The position numbers and the translations under genes are program-made. Positions 31,802 to 35,337 of a stretch of DNA of 35,337 nucleotides are shown piece by piece. The notes beneath the pieces are model-generated. The model did not search any database. It was not told the DNA's origin and was given only the letters and a program-made list of their open reading frames with translations. Each line of letters begins with the position of its first letter. Position 1 is the stretch's first letter. The stretch is from positions 1-35,337 of the forward strand of contig JAOAPR010000075.1 in NCBI GenBank assembly GCA_025463005.1, given 5' to 3'. The DNA is from Bryobacterales bacterium. GTDB taxonomy: Bacteria > Acidobacteriota > Terriglobia > Bryobacterales > Bryobacteraceae.

Positions 31802-34492
31802 CTAAGTTCTGGCTGGATCTTTCCGCTCCGGATCAAAACCCATCTCGGCAACCGCCGCTGCCGCCCGCTGCGCGTCGATTTTCCCCTCGCGTGCCAGCGC
31901 CGACAGCGTAGCCTGCACGATCGCCTCCGCCGAAATTTCGAAGAACCGCCGCAGATGCTCGCGATTCTCGCTCCGCCCGAATCCGTCCGTTCCGAGGGAA
32001 TTCAGGCGCCCCGGCAGCCATTGCGCAAGCTGATCCGGCACGATCTTCATGTAATCCGATGAAGCAATGATGGGACCGTTCGAACCTTCGAGCACCGTCA
32101 CGACATAAGGCGTCCGGCGCGGTTCCGCGGGGTGCAGCCGGTTCCAGCGTTCGGTTTCCAAAGCGTCACGACGCAGCTCGTTGTAGCTGGTCACCGACCA
32201 TACATCCGCGGCGACCTGGTAGCGCTCGGCCAGAATCTGCTGGGCTTTCAGCGCTTCGTTCAGCATCGGACCGCTGCCGAACAACTGGGCAATTGCTTGA
32301 CCCTTCTCCGAAGGGCGGTATTTGTACAGGCCTCTAAGAATCCCTTCGCGGACGCCTTCGCCCGCTGGCATGGGAGGCTGCACATAGTTTTCGTTGTAGA
32401 CCGTCAGGTAATAGAAGCGATCTTCCATTTCCTGGTACATGCGCCGGATGCCGTCCTGAATGATCACAGCCAGCTCGTAGGCATACGCCGGATCGTACGT
32501 CACGCAGGTGGGCACAGTGCTTGAAAGAACCGGGCTGTGGCCGTCCTGATGCTGCAGTCCTTCGCCCATCAGCGTGCTGCGGCCGGCCGTGCCGCCCATC
32601 AGGAACCCCTTGCCACGCGAATCGGCGAACGCCCAGATCAGATCGCCCACGCGCTGGAACCCGAACATCGAATAGTAGATGAAGAACGGAATCATCGGCA
32701 CGCCATAGTTAGCGTAAGCAGTGCCGGCGGCGATGCACGACGCCATCGACCCGGCTTCGGTGATGCCTTCTTCCAGGATCTGGCCGTCCTTGGCCTCTTT
32801 GTAGTACAGCAGGACGTTCGAATCCACGGGTTTATACTTCTGGCCCTGGCTGGCGTAAATGCCGCGCTCGCGGAACAGCGACTCCATTCCGAAGGTGCGG
32901 GCTTCGTCGGGAACAATGGGCACCACCAGCTTGCCGAGGTCGGTCTTGAACAGCGTCTTCAGAATGCTGACGAACGCAGCGGTGGTCGACGCCTCGCGTT
33001 CGCCCGAGCCGGTCATCGCATCTTTGAAAGCTTCGAGCGGGGGCGCCTGGATCTCGATCGGCTTGACCTTCCGCTCGGGCAGGCTGCCGCCCTGAGCTTC
33101 AAGCCGGCTCCGCAGATACTTCATCTCCGGCGATTCGTCCGCCGGCCGGTGGAAACCAATCTTCTGAACCGTCTCATCGGTGAGCGGAAGACTGAACCGG
33201 TCCCGGATCTTCATGAGGTCGGAATCGGTGAGCTTCTTCTGCTGGTGGGCGGTCATTCTGCCTTCGGCGACTTCGCCCAGCCCGTAGCCCTTCACCGTCT
33301 TGGCGAGGATCACCGTAGGCTGGCCTTTGGTGAGCGTGGCGCGACGATAGGCGTTGAACACTTTTACCGGATCGAGCCCGCCGCGGCGGAGATTCCAGAG
33401 CTCGTCGTCGCTCATGTGCTCCACCAGCTTGAGCAGCTCGGGGTACTTGCCAAAGAATTCTTTCCGGAGAAACGCCCCGTCGTTCGCGCGGAAGGTCTGA
33501 TACTCACCGTCGACGCATTCATGCATGCGCTTGATAAGCAGGCCGCTGGAATCGCGAGCCAGCAGGTCATCCCAGCCCGATCCCCAGACCACCTTGATGA
33601 CGTTCCAGCCGGCGCCCAGGAACGCAGCCTCGAGCTCCTGAATGATGTGGCCGTTGCCTCGCACCGGGCCGTCCAGGCGCTGGAGGTTGCAGTTAACCAC
33701 GAAAATCAGGTTGTCCAGACGCTCCCGCGCACCCAGCGTGATCGCTCCCAGCGATTCCGGCTCGTCGCATTCGCCGTCGCCCAGGAACGCCCAAACCTTG
33801 CGGCCGGACGCGGGGATGATGCCACGATTTTCCAGATACCGCATGAAACGGGCCTGATAGATCGCAGAAATGGGGCCCAGCCCCATGGATACCGTCGGGA
33901 ACTGCCAGAAGTTCGGCATCAGCCAGGGATGCGGATACGACGACAACCCGGGGTGGTCCCGCAGCTCATGGCGGAAATTTTCGAGATGCTTCTCGCTCAA
34001 ACGGCCTTCGAGATACGCTCGTCCGTAGACGCCTGGCGAGGCGTGGCCCTGGAAATACACGAAATCGCCCGGCAAGCTGGTCCCGTTGGGCCCGGGGTAG
34101 GAGCCCCGGAAGAAATGGTTGTACCCGACCTCCAGCAGCGTGGCCAGCGACGCATAGGTCGCCAGGTGGCCGCCGATATTAGCGTCGTATTTGTTGGCGC
34201 GCACCACCATGGCGGTCGCGTTCCACCGGACCAGGCTTTTGATCTGGCGTTCGATAGCGCGATCACCCGGATAAGCGACTTCGTCCTCGGGCGGAATGGT
34301 GTTGATGTAGGGCGTATTCCACCGCAGGGGGACTTGTACGCCGAGGTTCCCGGCGCGCTCCATTAACCGCTCGAGCAGATAGCTGGCCCGGTCAGGCCCG
34401 GCCTCGTCGATCATCTCGTCGAGGGCTTCCACCCACTCGGCGGTCTCCTGCGGATTTAGGTCGTCAGGAGCGTCTACTTTTGCTTTCAACAT
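31802..34492 (-). CDS. aceE: Pyruvate dehydrogenase E1 component, homodimeric type
   Basis: The 896-residue protein is a complete E1 subunit that decarboxylates pyruvate with thiamine diphosphate and passes the acetyl group to the E2 lipoyl domain. It shows active-site histidines His109 (NIGGHLATYAS) and His150 (YFQGHASPGVYGRA), the thiamine-diphosphate motif GDGE (238-241) through NCN (267-269), KTVKGYG in the middle, and the C-terminal domain with SVTSYNELRRDALETERWNR. Length is near the usual 885-890. The ATG at 34492 starts at the expected N-terminus; no Shine-Dalgarno sequence is obvious before it. E2 (aceF) and E3 (lpd) are not in the window, so the complex's genes are at least partly dispersed. 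A small periplasmic-protein gene lies upstream on the same strand. Confidence 0.96.
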   Translation of the reverse strand: MLKAKVDAPDDLNPQETAEWVEALDEMIDEAGPDRASYLLERLMERAGNLGVQVPLRWNTPYINTIPPEDEVAYPGDRAIERQIKSLVRWNATAMVVRANKYDANIGGHLATYASLATLLEVGYNHFFRGSYPGPNGTSLPGDFVYFQGHASPGVYGRAYLEGRLSEKHLENFRHELRDHPGLSSYPHPWLMPNFWQFPTVSMGLGPISAIYQARFMRYLENRGIIPASGRKVWAFLGDGECDEPESLGAITLGARERLDNLIFVVNCNLQRLDGPVRGNGHIIQELEAAFLGAGWNVIKVVWGSGWDDLLARDSSGLLIKRMHECVDGEYQTFRANDGAFLRKEFFGKYPELLKLVEHMSDDELWNLRRGGLDPVKVFNAYRRATLTKGQPTVILAKTVKGYGLGEVAEGRMTAHQQKKLTDSDLMKIRDRFSLPLTDETVQKIGFHRPADESPEMKYLRSRLEAQGGSLPERKVKPIEIQAPPLEAFKDAMTGSGEREASTTAAFVSILKTLFKTDLGKLVVPIVPDEARTFGMESLFRERGIYASQGQKYKPVDSNVLLYYKEAKDGQILEEGITEAGSMASCIAAGTAYANYGVPMIPFFIYYSMFGFQRVGDLIWAFADSRGKGFLMGGTAGRSTLMGEGLQHQDGHSPVLSSTVPTCVTYDPAYAYELAVIIQDGIRRMYQEMEDRFYYLTVYNENYVQPPMPAGEGVREGILRGLYKYRPSEKGQAIAQLFGSGPMLNEALKAQQILAERYQVAADVWSVTSYNELRRDALETERWNRLHPAEPRRTPYVVTVLEGSNGPIIASSDYMKIVPDQLAQWLPGRLNSLGTDGFGRSENREHLRRFFEISAEAIVQATLSALAREGKIDAQRAAAAVAEMGFDPERKDPART

Positions 34493-34558
34493 GAGGGGTT
34501 AATACCAAGGTACCACCCCTTTCTGGTGGGTCGCGAGTGCGGTCACGAGACGGATCGG

Positions 34559-34960
34559 CTAGCGCCCGAAGCTCAGCATCACGTCCACGATCAGGCCGCG
34601 GTTGGGCTCGTAGACCACGAACGCGCCGTCGATCATCCCGCGCCTGCACCCGGCCGGAACCGGCGCGAGCCGCTCTTCGACCACCACCGGAACAGGTTGG
34701 ATCTTTTTCTGCCAGCCGGGAGGCAGATTGCCTCCACGACGAAGCTTCTTGGCGAGCCCGGGCGGCAGCGAACGGCCATGATAGTACTCGGAAACCACCA
34801 TCGTTTCCTCGCGCGGAATGCGGTAATTCGAGTAGTTCACCGAGACGCGCGCATCCCCGCGGTCGTCGTCGCGATCGTCGTCGTGATGCCCATGTTTCTT
34901 CTCGGCCCATGCAGCCGGTATCGCACTCAACAGCATGATCGCGAGTATTGCCTTTCGCAT
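34559..34960 (-). CDS. CigR/RcnB-like periplasmic protein
   Basis: The 133-residue protein has a signal peptide (MRKAILAIMLLSAIPAAWA), a His/Asp-rich segment right after it (KKHGHHDDDRDDDRGD, a plausible metal-binding patch) and a conserved region with SLPPGLAKKLRRGGNLPPGW. That region is typical of the CigR/RcnB-type families with repeated LPPG motifs, and the protein ends in a short hydrophobic beta segment. Length and layout fit these families. It may bind metal ions or act in envelope stress, which is inferred from composition. An AGGGAGG six bases before the ATG gives a strong ribosome binding site. It is 66 bases upstream of aceE; no terminator is seen between, so read-through is possible. 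Confidence 0.75.
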   Translation of the reverse strand: MRKAILAIMLLSAIPAAWAEKKHGHHDDDRDDDRGDARVSVNYSNYRIPREETMVVSEYYHGRSLPPGLAKKLRRGGNLPPGWQKKIQPVPVVVEERLAPVPAGCRRGMIDGAFVVYEPNRGLIVDVMLSFGR

Positions 34961-35065
34961 TCACTACCTCCCTGTTCAGTCTGACCGGGAAGATAGAATC
35001 CGGCAAGAGAACGTTTCCGGGGTAAATCGTTTAGATGCTGCATGGAAAGGCCTTACACTGAAAAC
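34961..35065. promoter_or_regulatory. Divergent spacer between CigR-like and cytochrome genes
   Basis: These 105 bases should hold promoters for both divergent genes. Apart from the CigR-like gene's ribosome binding site (complement of 34967-34973), no clear -35/-10 pair was recognised. Confidence 0.4.
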
Positions 35066-35337
35066 ATGCGTGCGCTTCAGTACATTCTCGGGATCGTGCT
35101 GGTGGGGGGCTTGCTCGCGACAATTTGGATTATGATCACGGCGCCCACGGGCGAGGTGGCAGCCCCCAAGGCCGCGCCGGTCGAGCCTTACCAGGCCGGG
35201 CCGGCGTTCAATGTGCCCGCTCCGGATACCATCGTTTTTGACAACAAGTACGGCAAGGCTACCTTCACCCACAAGCTGCACTATGAGCGGGTCAAGGACG
35301 ATTGCGCGACCTGCCATCCCCGGATCTTTCCGCAGTC
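35066..35337 (+). CDS. Membrane-anchored cytochrome c3/c7-like protein (cut by right edge)
   Basis: An open frame runs off the right edge. From the ATG at 35066 it encodes a single N-terminal membrane helix (LQYILGIVLVGGLLATIWIM), a proline/alanine linker (about 27-47) and the start of a multihaem-type domain: DTIVFDNKYGKATFTHKLHY, then DDCATCHPRIFPQ. The one CxxCH seen, with upstream histidines in FTHKLH as possible second ligands, is the pattern of class III (c3/c7-like) cytochromes. An in-frame ATG at 35042 is an alternative start. More haem motifs are expected beyond the edge. A role in periplasmic electron transfer is likely, with the partner unknown. Confidence 0.82.
   Translation, partial: MRALQYILGIVLVGGLLATIWIMITAPTGEVAAPKAAPVEPYQAGPAFNVPAPDTIVFDNKYGKATFTHKLHYERVKDDCATCHPRIFPQ

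Noticed and set aside
32537..34366. Plus-strand open frame of 609 codons opposite aceE
   Set aside because: It is a mirror frame of a highly conserved gene in GC-rich DNA and shows no domain of its own.

Overview
The window looks like chromosomal DNA from an Acidobacteriota member, most likely of the Solibacter/Bryobacter group. This is inferred from gene content, not from a database search. The signs are a GC-rich genome, a very long outer-membrane receptor with an N-terminal carboxypeptidase-regulatory-like domain, a propeller-cytochrome peroxidase fusion, many exported TPR proteins, a PEP-CTERM protein and a family of exported amidohydrolases. No rRNA, tRNA, CRISPR array, insertion sequence or phage gene was seen.

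Layout. (1) 1-0.9 kb: the 3' end of katG, then a gene-poor stretch holding a fragment of a PQQ-type beta-propeller gene. (2) 0.9-6.7 kb, minus strand: a tightly packed operon read from right to left. It encodes a universal-stress-like protein, an APC permease with a universal-stress-like cytoplasmic tail, a KdpD-type sensor kinase lacking the usual KdpD N-terminus, a KdpE-type regulator and a YgiD-type extradiol dioxygenase. The first four genes overlap one another. No kdpFABC genes are present, so the two-component system appears wired to the permease. (3) 6.9-17.1 kb, plus strand: two exported amidohydrolases, a TonB-dependent-receptor-like protein and an RND exporter without an adaptor gene. 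(4) 17.1-23.8 kb, minus strand: a beta-propeller/di-haem peroxidase fusion, a truncated M1-peptidase-like gene that has lost its catalytic domain, and a gentisate 1,2-dioxygenase/FAH-hydrolase pair. A 2-oxoglutarate oxygenase gene is divergent from that pair.

(5) 24.9-29.1 kb: small exported or membrane proteins (a YHS-like metal-site protein, three TPR proteins, a PEP-CTERM protein). The last TPR gene is translationally coupled to a MacB/FtsX-type permease that has no ATPase gene beside it. (6) 30.1-31.0 kb: a DUF433/PIN-like toxin-antitoxin pair lying between the intact permease tail and a decayed second copy of that same tail. (7) 31.1-35.3 kb: a secreted hypothetical protein, the homodimeric pyruvate dehydrogenase E1 gene aceE, a CigR/RcnB-like periplasmic protein and, cut by the right edge, a small membrane-anchored multihaem-type cytochrome.

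The most interesting candidate system is the USP/APC-USP/KdpD-like/KdpE operon, which may be a potassium- or osmotic-response module in which the sensor lost its USP-bearing N-terminus and the transporter carries that kind of domain instead. The clearest evolutionary signal is the toxin-antitoxin pair bracketed by an intact and a decayed permease end.
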